64,000 nt of DNA from Bacillus sp. OV322 (lineage in GTDB: Bacteria > Bacillota > Bacilli > Bacillales > DSM-1321), in NCBI RefSeq assembly GCF_900112495.1, contig NZ_FOMA01000005.1, positions 372,001 through 436,000 on the forward strand, read 5' to 3'. Below, piece after piece: positions 55,186 to 63,120 of this stretch (position 1 is the stretch's first letter; each line of letters opens with the position of its first letter). The notes below the pieces were generated by a model. That model saw only the letters and a program-made list of their open reading frames with translations. It searched no databases and was not told where the DNA came from. Position numbers and translations under genes: made by a program.

Positions 55186-56100
55186 ATGGACATGAAACAG
55201 CTATTCTATTTTTGTACCATTGTGGAAGAAGGCCAAATCACACGTGCTGCCAATAAACTTCATATGGCCCAGCCGCCCCTCAGCCAGCAGCTCAAGCATC
55301 TTGAAGAAGAATTTGATGTGAAATTATTCGAACGTAATGGAAGGAAAATGGAATTAACTTCTACTGGAAAACTTCTTTACAAGCGAGCCAAACATTTGCT
55401 TTCACAGGCTTCCGATACCATTCTAGAGGTAAAGGAAATGTCCAAGGGCTTCAAAGGAGTCCTAACCATCGGCGCCAATAAATCTTGCTTTTCTCACCTT
55501 GCTTCCCGTATCCGTTCCTTCCGTGAAAATTATCCTCAAGTAAGCTTTCAGCTGAGAGAGGGAGATACCTATCAAGTCGGCGAGCTTTTAAAAGAAAGAG
55601 AAATTGAACTGGCTGTCGTCCGGCTCCCCATAGCCGGCGAGGGATTCTCCATGATACATCTGCCGAAGGAGCCTTATATATTCGTTCTTCCGCAAGAATG
55701 GAAGACTCGAGCCCCTACCGAAGAATCCATTACATTAAAACAAATTTCTGCCTTTCCCCTCCTATTGCTGCATAGAATAAATGGCACAGGCCAATATGAA
55801 TTGGTACTGAATGAATTCATAAAAAAAGGGCTGCATCCCAATATTATCTGTGAATGCCCCGACCCTTCCATGATCTTATCCTTAGTTGCAAGCGGAGTCG
55901 GGGCAACTATAGTCCCGCAATCCGCTTTACAGTCCATTAAAATGGAGAATCTGCACATTATGAAGATAAAAGGTACTCCTCTTATATCAGAATCTGCTGT
56001 AATCTGGCTTGAAAATCGCTATCTTTCAAAGAGCGCCTTGCATCTTATTCAGTCTTTCGAACATTCCGTGAACCTTGCTGCTTTGGAACAAGATGGCTGA
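55186..56100 (+). CDS. LysR family regulator of the hpa genes
   Basis: 304 aa from MDMKQLFYFCTIVEEGQ; upstream in-frame ATGs have no ribosome site (AAAGGCAG serves this one, weakly). The LysR HTH is EEGQITRAANKLHMAQPPLS (about 14-33) followed by QQLKHLEEEFDVKLFERNGR; the effector domain follows. It lies between the two hpa arms, so control by an aromatic intermediate is likely. The last codons (QDG and stop) fall inside a dispersed repeat beginning ACAAGATGGCTGATTTGCG, which appears to have supplied the stop codon. Confidence 0.85.
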   Translation: MDMKQLFYFCTIVEEGQITRAANKLHMAQPPLSQQLKHLEEEFDVKLFERNGRKMELTSTGKLLYKRAKHLLSQASDTILEVKEMSKGFKGVLTIGANKSCFSHLASRIRSFRENYPQVSFQLREGDTYQVGELLKEREIELAVVRLPIAGEGFSMIHLPKEPYIFVLPQEWKTRAPTEESITLKQISAFPLLLLHRINGTGQYELVLNEFIKKGLHPNIICECPDPSMILSLVASGVGATIVPQSALQSIKMENLHIMKIKGTPLISESAVIWLENRYLSKSALHLIQSFEHSVNLAALEQDG

Positions 56101-56185
56101 TTTGCGCTCCAGAATCTTACTTTAATCAACAGTGGAACCGCCTCACAGAACTCATTAAAAAACAACAATCTTATAGAAAGAGCAA
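56086..56185 (+). repeat. Dispersed non-coding repeat, copy D, internally deleted
   Basis: The left end ACAAGATGGCTGATTTGCGC corresponds to ACAAGGTGGTTGATTTCCGC of copy A; the centre is missing; the right part is CTTTAATCAAC, GGAACCGCCTCACAGAACTC and an A-rich tail ending AAAGAGC. It includes the lysR stop codon. Confidence 0.75.
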
Positions 56186-56381
56186 ATTGAAAAGTTTCTT
56201 GCAATCTACTGCTGCCAGTCAACACAGATAAAAAGTTTTTAGAAAAGTTTGAACATTAAACGGTGTTGCATTATATTAAAAAGAAAAAAACTTTTCCGAA
56301 ACCCTTTCAACTTTCAATTCAAAGCGGGCTTTTTATCAGTATTCAATGTAGAAAAGTCTTTTCGAAAAGGATGTGAATTCT

Positions 56382-57167
56382 TTGAACTTTGCAGAAGTGA
56401 AATTTTCAGGGATGAGACAGCGGCAAAAAGTTAAAGCCGATCCCGAATCCGGCACATTATTCTTAAATGGTAAATCTCTTTCTATAAAACAAGCAGCGTT
56501 AGATGTGCCGATATCAGGCACTGTATATGGAACAATGTTCAACTACCAAGAAGACCTGAATTCGATAAACACCTTCGCTCCTCCTTACGGCACACCTCCA
56601 AGAGCTCCCGTGCTATATATTAAGCCTGCCAATACCCTGATAGCCTGTAATTCGCCGATACCTTTTCCAGATGGTGAGGATGGGCTTTCCATGGGGGCCG
56701 CTCTGGGAATTGTAATTGGAAAAACAGCTTATAAAATATCACGTGAAACAGCCTATGAATATATATCAGGATACACAATTGTGAACGATGTCAGCATCCC
56801 TCATCAAAGCTTTTACAGACCCGCCATTAAAGAGAAAATACAGGATGGCTTTTGCCCTGCCGGCCCCTGGGTCATTGACAGGGAATATATTGAAGATCCT
56901 GACAGCCTTCTCATTTCCGTTTACTTAAATGGTGAACTAAAGCAGCAAAATCACACTAGTGAATTAGTCCGTCCAATTTCTCAGCTATTAGCTGATGTTA
57001 CAAATTTCATGACATTGTATCAGGGTGATGTTTTGCTTGCCGGTGTTCCTGCTTATCCTCCTATCGCAAAAAGAGGCGACATAGTAAAAATAACAATTGA
57101 GAAGATTGGGTTTATTGAAAACATGCTGCAGCCGGATGACTCTCTTCATAAGGAGGGATCACAGTGA
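56382..57167 (+). CDS. HpaG-type fumarylacetoacetate hydrolase family protein, subunit 1
   Basis: 261 aa from TTG at 56382, 10 nt after AAAAGGA; a GTG three codons earlier directly abuts that site. Family segments are LYIKPANTLIACNSPIPFPD (about 82-101), GAALGIVIGKTAYKIS, GYTIVNDVSIPHQSFYRP and GDVLLAGVPAYPP. In E. coli HpaG is one polypeptide with two such halves, acting as isomerase and decarboxylase on oxopetroselinic-type intermediates (5-oxo-pent-3-ene-1,2,5-tricarboxylate). Here the halves are separate genes joined by a GTGA overlap. The usual metal-binding ExE...D residues are less clear in this half, so it may be the non-catalytic or isomerase partner. Confidence 0.82.
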   Translation: MNFAEVKFSGMRQRQKVKADPESGTLFLNGKSLSIKQAALDVPISGTVYGTMFNYQEDLNSINTFAPPYGTPPRAPVLYIKPANTLIACNSPIPFPDGEDGLSMGAALGIVIGKTAYKISRETAYEYISGYTIVNDVSIPHQSFYRPAIKEKIQDGFCPAGPWVIDREYIEDPDSLLISVYLNGELKQQNHTSELVRPISQLLADVTNFMTLYQGDVLLAGVPAYPPIAKRGDIVKITIEKIGFIENMLQPDDSLHKEGSQ

Positions 57168-57922
57168 AAAGAGCACGTGTTGCCTATAAAGGACAAATTC
57201 ATGAAGCTGTATATGAAGAAGGCTATCTAGCTTTGCCGGACGGATGCCTGGTTTCTGAGCAGGATGTTGTATGGCTCCCGCCAATCGTGCCGAACACTGT
57301 TTTTGCTTTGGGACTGAATTATGCGGATCATGCCATGGAGCTGGATTTTAAGCCTCCTTCAGAACCGCTTATTTTTCTTAAAGGCCCTAATACCTTTATT
57401 GGGAACCGGGGAAATACCATTCGCCCCGACAATGTCAGCTTTATGCATTATGAATGTGAACTTGCCGCCGTCATTGGCAGGCAGGGAAAGAATATTAAAG
57501 CCTGTGATGCTTACAATTATGTGTCAGGCTATACTATTGCGAACGATTATGCCGTTCGTGACTATCTTGAGAATTACTACAGACCCAATCTGATTGTGAA
57601 AAATCGTGATACCTGCACACCCCTTGGTCCCTGGATCGTAGATGCCATGGATATTGAAGACCCTGAGAACCTCACACTGCGGACTTATGTAAACGGCGCC
57701 CTTACACAAGAAGGTTCCACAAAGGATATGATTTTCGGAATACCGGCATTGATTGAATATCTAAGCAGTTTTATGACATTAAATTGCGGCGACCTGATAC
57801 TGACAGGAACACCAAAGGGATCTGTCGATACTAAAGCTGGAGATGAAGTCATTTGTGAAATAGAGGGAATTGGAAAACTATTAAACACGATTGTAAAGGA
57901 AAAGGAAATAGCCGAACATTAA
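57164..57922 (+). CDS. hpaG: HpaG-type fumarylacetoacetate hydrolase family protein, subunit 2
   Basis: 252 aa starting at GTG overlapping the previous stop, with GGAGGG upstream. It has the full FAH-family active site: VFALGLNYADHAMELDF (about 46-62), PLIFLKGPNTFIG, metal ligands in MHYECELAAVIGRQG (about 99-113) and Asp in YTIANDYAVRDYL, plus LILTGTPKGS near the C-terminus. It should decarboxylate 5-oxo-pent-3-ene-1,2,5-tricarboxylate to 2-hydroxyhepta-2,4-diene-1,7-dioate. hpaF follows after 12 bp. Confidence 0.88.
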   Translation: MKRARVAYKGQIHEAVYEEGYLALPDGCLVSEQDVVWLPPIVPNTVFALGLNYADHAMELDFKPPSEPLIFLKGPNTFIGNRGNTIRPDNVSFMHYECELAAVIGRQGKNIKACDAYNYVSGYTIANDYAVRDYLENYYRPNLIVKNRDTCTPLGPWIVDAMDIEDPENLTLRTYVNGALTQEGSTKDMIFGIPALIEYLSSFMTLNCGDLILTGTPKGSVDTKAGDEVICEIEGIGKLLNTIVKEKEIAEH

Positions 57923-57934
57923 GAGGAGGAGCGA

Positions 57935-58330
57935 ATGCCGCATATCATTATTGAATACACCGATAACATTAAACAAGAAGCGAATATCCCCTTCCTGCTT
58001 GAGAAAATCAGTAAGTCATTGATAGCTAGAGCATCCATCTTCCCTGTTGGGGGTATCCGCCTGAGGGCCATTGAACTAAAAGAATATCTTATTGCAGATG
58101 GCGAGGAAGACTATGCTTTTGTGCATGCTATATGTAAAATAGGATCAGGCCGGTCCGAGGAAGATAAAAAGGCGGTTTGTGCAGATATGTTTGAGATTAT
58201 TAAAAAGCATTTCTCCTCTTTAATGGAAAAACGCTACCTCGCCTTGTCTCTTGAACTTTACGAATTCGGTGAAGCAGGAACTATGAAATATAACAACATT
58301 CATGAACGTTTTAAGAAGGAAAAAAACTGA
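57935..58330 (+). CDS. hpaF: 5-carboxymethyl-2-hydroxymuconate delta-isomerase
   Basis: 131 aa tautomerase-superfamily protein. The sequence starts M-PHIIIEYTDNIKQ, so Pro1 becomes the catalytic base after Met removal; Arg in GGIRLRAIELKEY is conserved. It isomerises 5-carboxymethyl-2-hydroxymuconate before decarboxylation by HpaG. Ribosome site AGAGGAGGAG. Last gene of the right hpa arm, with a terminator overlapping its end. Confidence 0.9.
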   Translation: MPHIIIEYTDNIKQEANIPFLLEKISKSLIARASIFPVGGIRLRAIELKEYLIADGEEDYAFVHAICKIGSGRSEEDKKAVCADMFEIIKKHFSSLMEKRYLALSLELYEFGEAGTMKYNNIHERFKKEKN

Positions 58331-58356
58331 GCCTTAAGACGGGTTCAGTTTTTTTC
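58321..58356 (+). terminator. Terminator after hpaF
   Basis: AAAAAACTGAGCC pairs with GGGTTCAGTTTTTT across a 7-nt loop and ends in TTTTTTTCC. The A/T arms let it serve the converging NERD gene as well. Confidence 0.85.
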
Positions 58357-58364
58357 CTTTTTTA

Positions 58365-59495
58365 TTACACTTGAGTAATTCCTGCAAGCATTTTAATGAA
58401 TTCAATTTGTTCTGCTTTAAATAGCTGGCTTTCTTTAATGAAAATAGCATCATATTCTGGAAAATCTTTTTTTAACTGAAGCAAAATTTCTTTTGAGCTG
58501 AATACCGCTGATCCAATGGCCTTCAACTCGGATTTCATCCAAGAATGAAAATGCCGGACTTTAACGTTCTGGTGATTTTTTGGACTCTCAATATTCTGGG
58601 TGGTAAAATCAAAATCAAATAAATCTTCAGGTTCATTTAGGATAATATTCATTTGCTGCTGCAGGTTTTGAGCAGTTTTTCTATTAAAAGCCAAGATAAG
58701 GATATTCCAATGAGGATAATTTTTGGATAAATTTTTTGTATATTCACGGATGTCAAAAGGCGCGATTTCCTTTTTCCTGCTATTCTTCTGTTTTGATAGC
58801 GGGTTTTTAATAGTGTGCGGGGATAGAAAAAGAGTTTCATCAGGCGAATCATTTCCCTGCACATACTCCTTCATTTCAGGAAATAAATGATATGAAATTG
58901 CCCCGATTTCTTCCTTCTTCAGCGGTTTAGAAAGACGAAAAGGCACTGTAATCATATCAAACAATTTATCCGTGAACTTGCCTATGGAGAATCCGGCTTC
59001 ATCTTTATCAAGTTCTTCACTCATAAAGCACAAATAAGGATCCATCAGTGAATAAAGTCCGGCCCCCATAAAATCCTTCTCATTCATTTTGGTAAAAACA
59101 ACACCGCAGCCATATGGGATTTTCAGCTGAAAGCGGTATTTACCTTCAAGATGAAGCAAGTTATTATCCTTGCTCAACAAACTTACTATTTCATCCATCT
59201 GGCTTCTTGCCTGTGTCATCGGATTTTCCATAATTTTTTTTTGTCCTGATGCGTCCAGATAATGCCATTGATCCTCCCCCACTGATAGAAGGGATTTATT
59301 TGTAATACCAGTTGTAGATAGAACCAGTATACCTAAGTGAGGGCCAATAATTAAAAAGTCAAAAAGTTTATCTCCAATTTCTGCTTTATAGTATATGGTA
59401 TAATCATCCGGCAAAACATCTTTTAATGTATGAAAAAACTTCCGGTCACCTGGTGAAGCGATATGCTGTATTTTTTCAGGTATTGTTGATGCCAT
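58365..59495 (-). CDS. Degenerate NERD-domain protein with helicase remnants
   Basis: 376 aa, shorter than NERD-UvrD-type helicases. The N-terminal part has the NERD pattern (YKAEIGDKLFDFLIIGPHLG, then ILVLSTTG), but the usual acidic and Lys residues of the nuclease core (EVKG-type) are replaced by LSTTG. Further on, NILILAFNRKTAQNLQQQ and RHFHSWMKSELKAIG resemble superfamily 1 helicase motifs, and YDAIFIKESQLF aligns with a Walker B region. No Walker A (GSGKT) is seen and the chain ends soon after. It may be a pseudoenzyme or a decaying gene; the frame is intact. Convergent with hpaF. Confidence 0.65.
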   Translation of the reverse strand: MASTIPEKIQHIASPGDRKFFHTLKDVLPDDYTIYYKAEIGDKLFDFLIIGPHLGILVLSTTGITNKSLLSVGEDQWHYLDASGQKKIMENPMTQARSQMDEIVSLLSKDNNLLHLEGKYRFQLKIPYGCGVVFTKMNEKDFMGAGLYSLMDPYLCFMSEELDKDEAGFSIGKFTDKLFDMITVPFRLSKPLKKEEIGAISYHLFPEMKEYVQGNDSPDETLFLSPHTIKNPLSKQKNSRKKEIAPFDIREYTKNLSKNYPHWNILILAFNRKTAQNLQQQMNIILNEPEDLFDFDFTTQNIESPKNHQNVKVRHFHSWMKSELKAIGSAVFSSKEILLQLKKDFPEYDAIFIKESQLFKAEQIEFIKMLAGITQV

Positions 59496-59614
59496 ACTCC
59501 CCGCTCCAAAATCATCAAATTTACTTCCATTTTAATTTTAATTAAGAAGAAAAGTCCTTTTCGAGCATTCTATACGTGAATATATTTCCGTTGTATTGAG
59601 CAAACTATCACTAT

Positions 59615-59701
59615 GGACTTGTAGCTCAAATGGAAGAGCAGCCAGCATTTATCCTGATATAACTGCCGTGCATCTTGCGGGTTCAAATCCCGCCAGGTCC
59701 T
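59615..59701 (+). tRNA. tRNA-like gene with an unpaired anticodon arm
   Basis: Acceptor arms GGACTTG (59615-59621) and CAGGTCC (59694-59700) pair over 7 bp with one G-T. The D arm TAGCTCAAATGGAAGAGC and T arm GCGGGTTCAAATCCCGC are canonical. The 36 nt between them (59641-59676) do not form a normal 5-bp anticodon stem; the best local pairings are CAG/CTG around an 8-nt loop and a tiny TGC-CGT-GCA hairpin where a variable arm could be. CCA is not encoded. It could be a degenerate tRNA, an odd class II tRNA, or a tRNA-like RNA used outside translation. No anticodon can be assigned. The rest of 59496-59854 shows no gene. Confidence 0.55.
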
Positions 59702-59854
59702 TATTTGTGTTCTGAAGAAATCTCCTGCAGTAAATCATTCTTAAAGGTTCCTCATGCTGCCCTCCGCCAAGCGTACTAACTCAAACAGATAAGAAAAAAA
59801 GTATCATAATTATTTTTCTGTATACAGTAAAAGCTTTTCTATATCCCCGCTAAT

Positions 59855-60838
59855 TTACTTGTCGCTCGGATAAATGACACCAATTTGTTTTCTGATTTCA
59901 TCTAAAATTTCCATTGTAATCAAAGAATTTTCAAAGGTGTTTTTATCAGATTCATGCTTTCCATTTTTAATGAGATTAATAAATTCCTGAATCTCATAAA
60001 ACATCGTGTGCTTATTTTGTTCTGCAGAAATATCTTCTTTTAGATTGCTTCTGGAATGGAATTCTATTTTATCCTGTGTAGATATTCTGTCAATGATTAT
60101 GGTGCCTTCTTCTCCGTGAATTTCTGATGGCAGAGAAGAATCTGTAATTTTTGAATACATGATGACTGCATCCATTTCACTGTACTTAAACATGGCACTT
60201 CCCTCGCCATCGACACCTGTTTCAAGAAGCAGGCCATTTGCAATGACTTGTATAGGACGGCCGAATAGAGCAACCATTGGATAAATGCAGTAAATTCCTA
60301 TGTCCATTAACGCCCCATTTGAAAAGGCAGGGTCAAATGCATTTAATACGATTCCTTCTTTATAAGAATCGTACCGGGAAGAGTACTGGCAATAATTCGC
60401 AAAATACCTTCTTACCTTGCCAACTCGATGTAAGTTTTGTTTCAGTGCCTTAAAGTTTGGAAGAAAACTAAACTTCATGGCTTCCATTAAAAGGACATCA
60501 TATTGTTTTGCTGTTTCAATCATATTCTGTAATTCTAATGCATTGGAAGCAATGGGTTTTTCACACAAGACATGCTTTTTATTACGCATAAATAGTGTGG
60601 CTTGATCTGCATGAAGTGAATTTGGAGTCGCAATGTATACAGCATCTATTACATCGCTTTTCGCCATGTCTGCAAGATCCGTAAATGTGTGTTCTGCTCT
60701 GTATTTTCGGGCAAACTCATCAGCCCGTTCCTGAGTTCTTGAATAAACTGCTGTGAGGATAAAGTCTTCCGCGCTTTTAGCTGCATCTAAAAATTTGTCT
60801 GTAATCCAATTGGTTCCCACAATCCCAAAGCGTATCAT
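59855..60838 (-). CDS. Gfo/Idh/MocA family oxidoreductase
   Basis: 327 aa from MIRFGIVGTNWITDKFL, with GAGGGGGAG upstream. The Rossmann GIVGTNWI motif opens the protein; the family signature VLCEKPIASNALEL is at about residues 87-100 with the catalytic-region Lys. DPAFSNGALMDIGIYCIYPM matches the conserved GG.L.DIG.Y region. NAD(P)-dependent dehydrogenases of this family act on sugars, inositols or dihydrodiols; substrate unassigned. Apparently monocistronic. Confidence 0.87.
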   Translation of the reverse strand: MIRFGIVGTNWITDKFLDAAKSAEDFILTAVYSRTQERADEFARKYRAEHTFTDLADMAKSDVIDAVYIATPNSLHADQATLFMRNKKHVLCEKPIASNALELQNMIETAKQYDVLLMEAMKFSFLPNFKALKQNLHRVGKVRRYFANYCQYSSRYDSYKEGIVLNAFDPAFSNGALMDIGIYCIYPMVALFGRPIQVIANGLLLETGVDGEGSAMFKYSEMDAVIMYSKITDSSLPSEIHGEEGTIIIDRISTQDKIEFHSRSNLKEDISAEQNKHTMFYEIQEFINLIKNGKHESDKNTFENSLITMEILDEIRKQIGVIYPSDK

Positions 60839-60880
60839 GTTACTCCCCCTCATTTAAGTATGATGTTCCCTGAAATAAGA

Positions 60881-60905
60881 GAAAACAGGAACTTTTTGTT
60901 CCTGC
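60881..60905 (-). terminator. Terminator downstream of the S66 pseudogene
   Basis: Minus strand GGCAGGAAC-AAAAA-GTTCCTG followed by TTTTCTCTT. It lies between the decayed S66 gene and the oxidoreductase gene on the same strand. Confidence 0.75.
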
Positions 60906-61039
60906 CACTTATTCTCAGTTTTTAATTTCCGGATATCTTTTTATTTTCCTCATCTATTATTCTATTAAATAGAATGGTCCATTGTCCATAAATTGAGAAC
61001 AAATAGTAAACATTCTTAGTCAGCCAGCAAAAAGGATGT

Positions 61040-61604
61040 TTAAATAAAATGCTGAACAAGTTTTCCTTTACCGCTTTCTGATTCAATTCTCGCATAGGCA
61101 CCATTAATAAAGGTCATTTGAGGCGGCATATGCCCGCAATCTATATCATATACAATCGGAATGTCAAGCTCTCTTGAAAGCTCATAATAGACATCTTTGG
61201 CTGTGTAATTTTGGACTGGTGCATTTGCAGCGCTTCTTCCGAATAAAATAGCTGAACAATCGTTGAACCAACCTGCAAGCTTCATTTGTACCAAAGATCT
61301 TCTTAGATCTGTTGCAGATAATGAACAATTTTCAAAATACCACAGCAAGGGTTCAGCATTAGTGTATTTCTTCCTGAAGTTTACGACGTTTCCATCTGTT
61401 AAATTCAGAAGCGCGTTTGAAAGCAGATGCAGATTTTGCCTTTTCCTGTGTCCAAACAGTATCTCCGCATATGACATTATATCCTTGTTCCTCTAATCGT
61501 CTCACTGATTGCTGAAACATTTTGTGCAAATCCCGGCTGATGCCTGATGATGGAGCAGTAATCCCAATAACTCCTTTATTTTTCAATGTTGGATAGGTTA
61601 TCAC
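61040..61604 (-). pseudogene. LD-carboxypeptidase (S66/MccF-like), internally deleted and frameshifted
   Basis: The 5' part (GTG start, AAGGAGG upstream) encodes VITYPTLKNKGVIGITAPSS up to AFKRASEFN, the N-terminal S66 domain. The C-terminal part (EPLLWYFENCSLSATDLRRS, then GWFNDCSAILFGRSAANAPV and YDIDCGHMPPQMTF) continues in another frame. Only about 190 codons remain of 300 or more; the middle with the nucleophile-bearing GYSD segment is missing. The junction is near 61385-61400. S66 enzymes cut LD bonds in muropeptides or inactivate microcin C. Confidence 0.8.
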
Positions 61605-61668
61605 CAACTCTCCTCCTTACCACTCGCTTGCTTAATTACTCTGTCACATCAGAACTTAAATCATTTAA

Positions 61669-62064
61669 TTACAGCAGTCCCCAGGCAACCAGATAATAAG
61701 CGCAAAATAAAAGAAAAATGATTAACAATGAAATTGAAAGAAAAATGATTAGTTTATTGGAAAAACGGAAGGTCTGCTGATTAATGTCTTTTCCTTTTCT
61801 GAAATAGCTGAAGCTCGAAAGAATCAATACAGCAATTCCCGCTGTAATTGAGCCTATTCCGATTATGGCAGCAAAAACGTCACCCATTAACAGTTTTGAA
61901 AGCGTAGAAAAATGCAAATTCGTAATTAGGAAACCAACACCGATAATGGTAATGCTCGTTCTGACCCATGCAAGAAAAGTCCTCTCGTTTGCTAAATGCT
62001 GCTGTATGTATTTCGAATCTATAGTTTCTTTCCCGTTGTTTTTTAAATTAACATCAGTTTTAAT
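61669..62064 (-). CDS. DUF202 (YidH-like) membrane protein, probable ATT start
   Basis: 131 aa. The DUF202 signature KYIQQHLANERTFLAWVRTS is clear, followed by three hydrophobic segments (TIIGVGFLITNLHF, FAAIIGIGSITAGIAVLILS, LIIFLSISLLIIFLLFCAYY). In this frame a stop codon precedes GGAAGTGTTATCATT, and no ATG, GTG or TTG occurs before the signature. AAGGAAG lies 7 nt before ATT (62064), which I take as the start (ATC one codon earlier is possible). A TTG inside would cut the signature. Function of DUF202 proteins is unknown. Confidence 0.7.
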   Translation of the reverse strand: MKTDVNLKNNGKETIDSKYIQQHLANERTFLAWVRTSITIIGVGFLITNLHFSTLSKLLMGDVFAAIIGIGSITAGIAVLILSSFSYFRKGKDINQQTFRFSNKLIIFLSISLLIIFLLFCAYYLVAWGLL

Positions 62065-62084
62065 GATAACACTTCCTTAATAAA

Positions 62085-62867
62085 TTAAATGGATGAAGTT
62101 TCACCCCGGAAATATATTTCCGTAACCTGGTTGGCGATTACATCAATATCATTCGAAACCTGAGGGATTTTATAACCGACAAAGTAAGGCGATGCAACAT
62201 AACGGGGCACAATTTTACCCTTATACGAACCATTTATTTTGTAAAAAAATAAATTATAGCTCTCTATTTTAGAGCGAAAGTGATTCTTTAAATAGTGAAC
62301 CCCGTTTTGCAGACAATCTGCCATTTTTTCAACATGTTTTATATCCTGAATAGAAACATTAAATTCATAAAAACCCATAATAGGATTAGTGGAAATATTA
62401 AATTCAACATCCTCAGTTTTAAAGATGGCTGTACCTTCAAAATTCTTATTTGAAATATTTTCTTTATAGTCAACATGCTTTAAGCCGACAATCTGCATAT
62501 GCGGATGGCTTATGGTACCGCCGGAGTAGGGTCCGTGGTTCTTGAACAAAAGAACAGATTTATAATTGCCGGATTGCTCGTAATCCTCCCATTTCCTGAA
62601 AGCAAATCTCATTAATTTATGTAAATGTTCTCTTGGATAATCTGAAAACTCCCCATTGCACTGGTTCGTTTCAATGAGCACAGTCTGGAAAGTGTTTTTC
62701 AGAGTTGGAAACTTATTTTCAAGAAGGATAATGTCACCTTCTCTGTCAATAATATTTTCCAAATCAGATGTATTGCAAAATGGGCAAGATGTTTGTTTAT
62801 TTCTTATCGTGCTGGGCTTTTGCCTGCCAATTTGCATTTCAAAAGATAAGGTAGTTTCATGGTCCAT
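62085..62867 (-). CDS. DUF4931 / galactose-1-phosphate uridylyltransferase-like protein
   Basis: 260 aa from MDHETTLSFEMQIGRQKP, with AGAGGGA upstream. A zinc-ribbon-like CPFC opens the fold, VLLFKNHGPYSGGTISHPHM places the HPH motif of the HIT/GalT superfamily at about residues 130-150, and NGSYKGKIVPRYVASPYFVG is typical of DUF4931 proteins. Members are thought to be nucleotidyl transferases or hydrolases but the substrate is not known. It stops 20 bp before the DUF202 start. Confidence 0.75.
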   Translation of the reverse strand: MDHETTLSFEMQIGRQKPSTIRNKQTSCPFCNTSDLENIIDREGDIILLENKFPTLKNTFQTVLIETNQCNGEFSDYPREHLHKLMRFAFRKWEDYEQSGNYKSVLLFKNHGPYSGGTISHPHMQIVGLKHVDYKENISNKNFEGTAIFKTEDVEFNISTNPIMGFYEFNVSIQDIKHVEKMADCLQNGVHYLKNHFRSKIESYNLFFYKINGSYKGKIVPRYVASPYFVGYKIPQVSNDIDVIANQVTEIYFRGETSSI

Positions 62868-63120
62868 ATATATCCCTCTTTTTTTCATTTTGCATCTCTC
62901 GGTCTTCTTATTATATTCTATGAACAGAAATTTTTCCGTTTCTTTGATTCTTACATTAAAAATACATTTGCACGGCGTAATCTGTTTACAGCTATATATA
63001 CAGGTTGCATGACCTTTTATACCGCAGATATTAGAAAAATTGTGCGGCAGGAACTGGTAACTGCATTTATAATTACTGCTCTAAAAAAAGGAAAAATCTT
63101 CACTACATTATTTCATTTTC

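Noticed and set aside
59615..59701. Ochre suppressor tRNA (UUA anticodon read from ATTTATC)
   Set aside because: The flanking bases do not form an anticodon stem in that register, so the reading is not supported.
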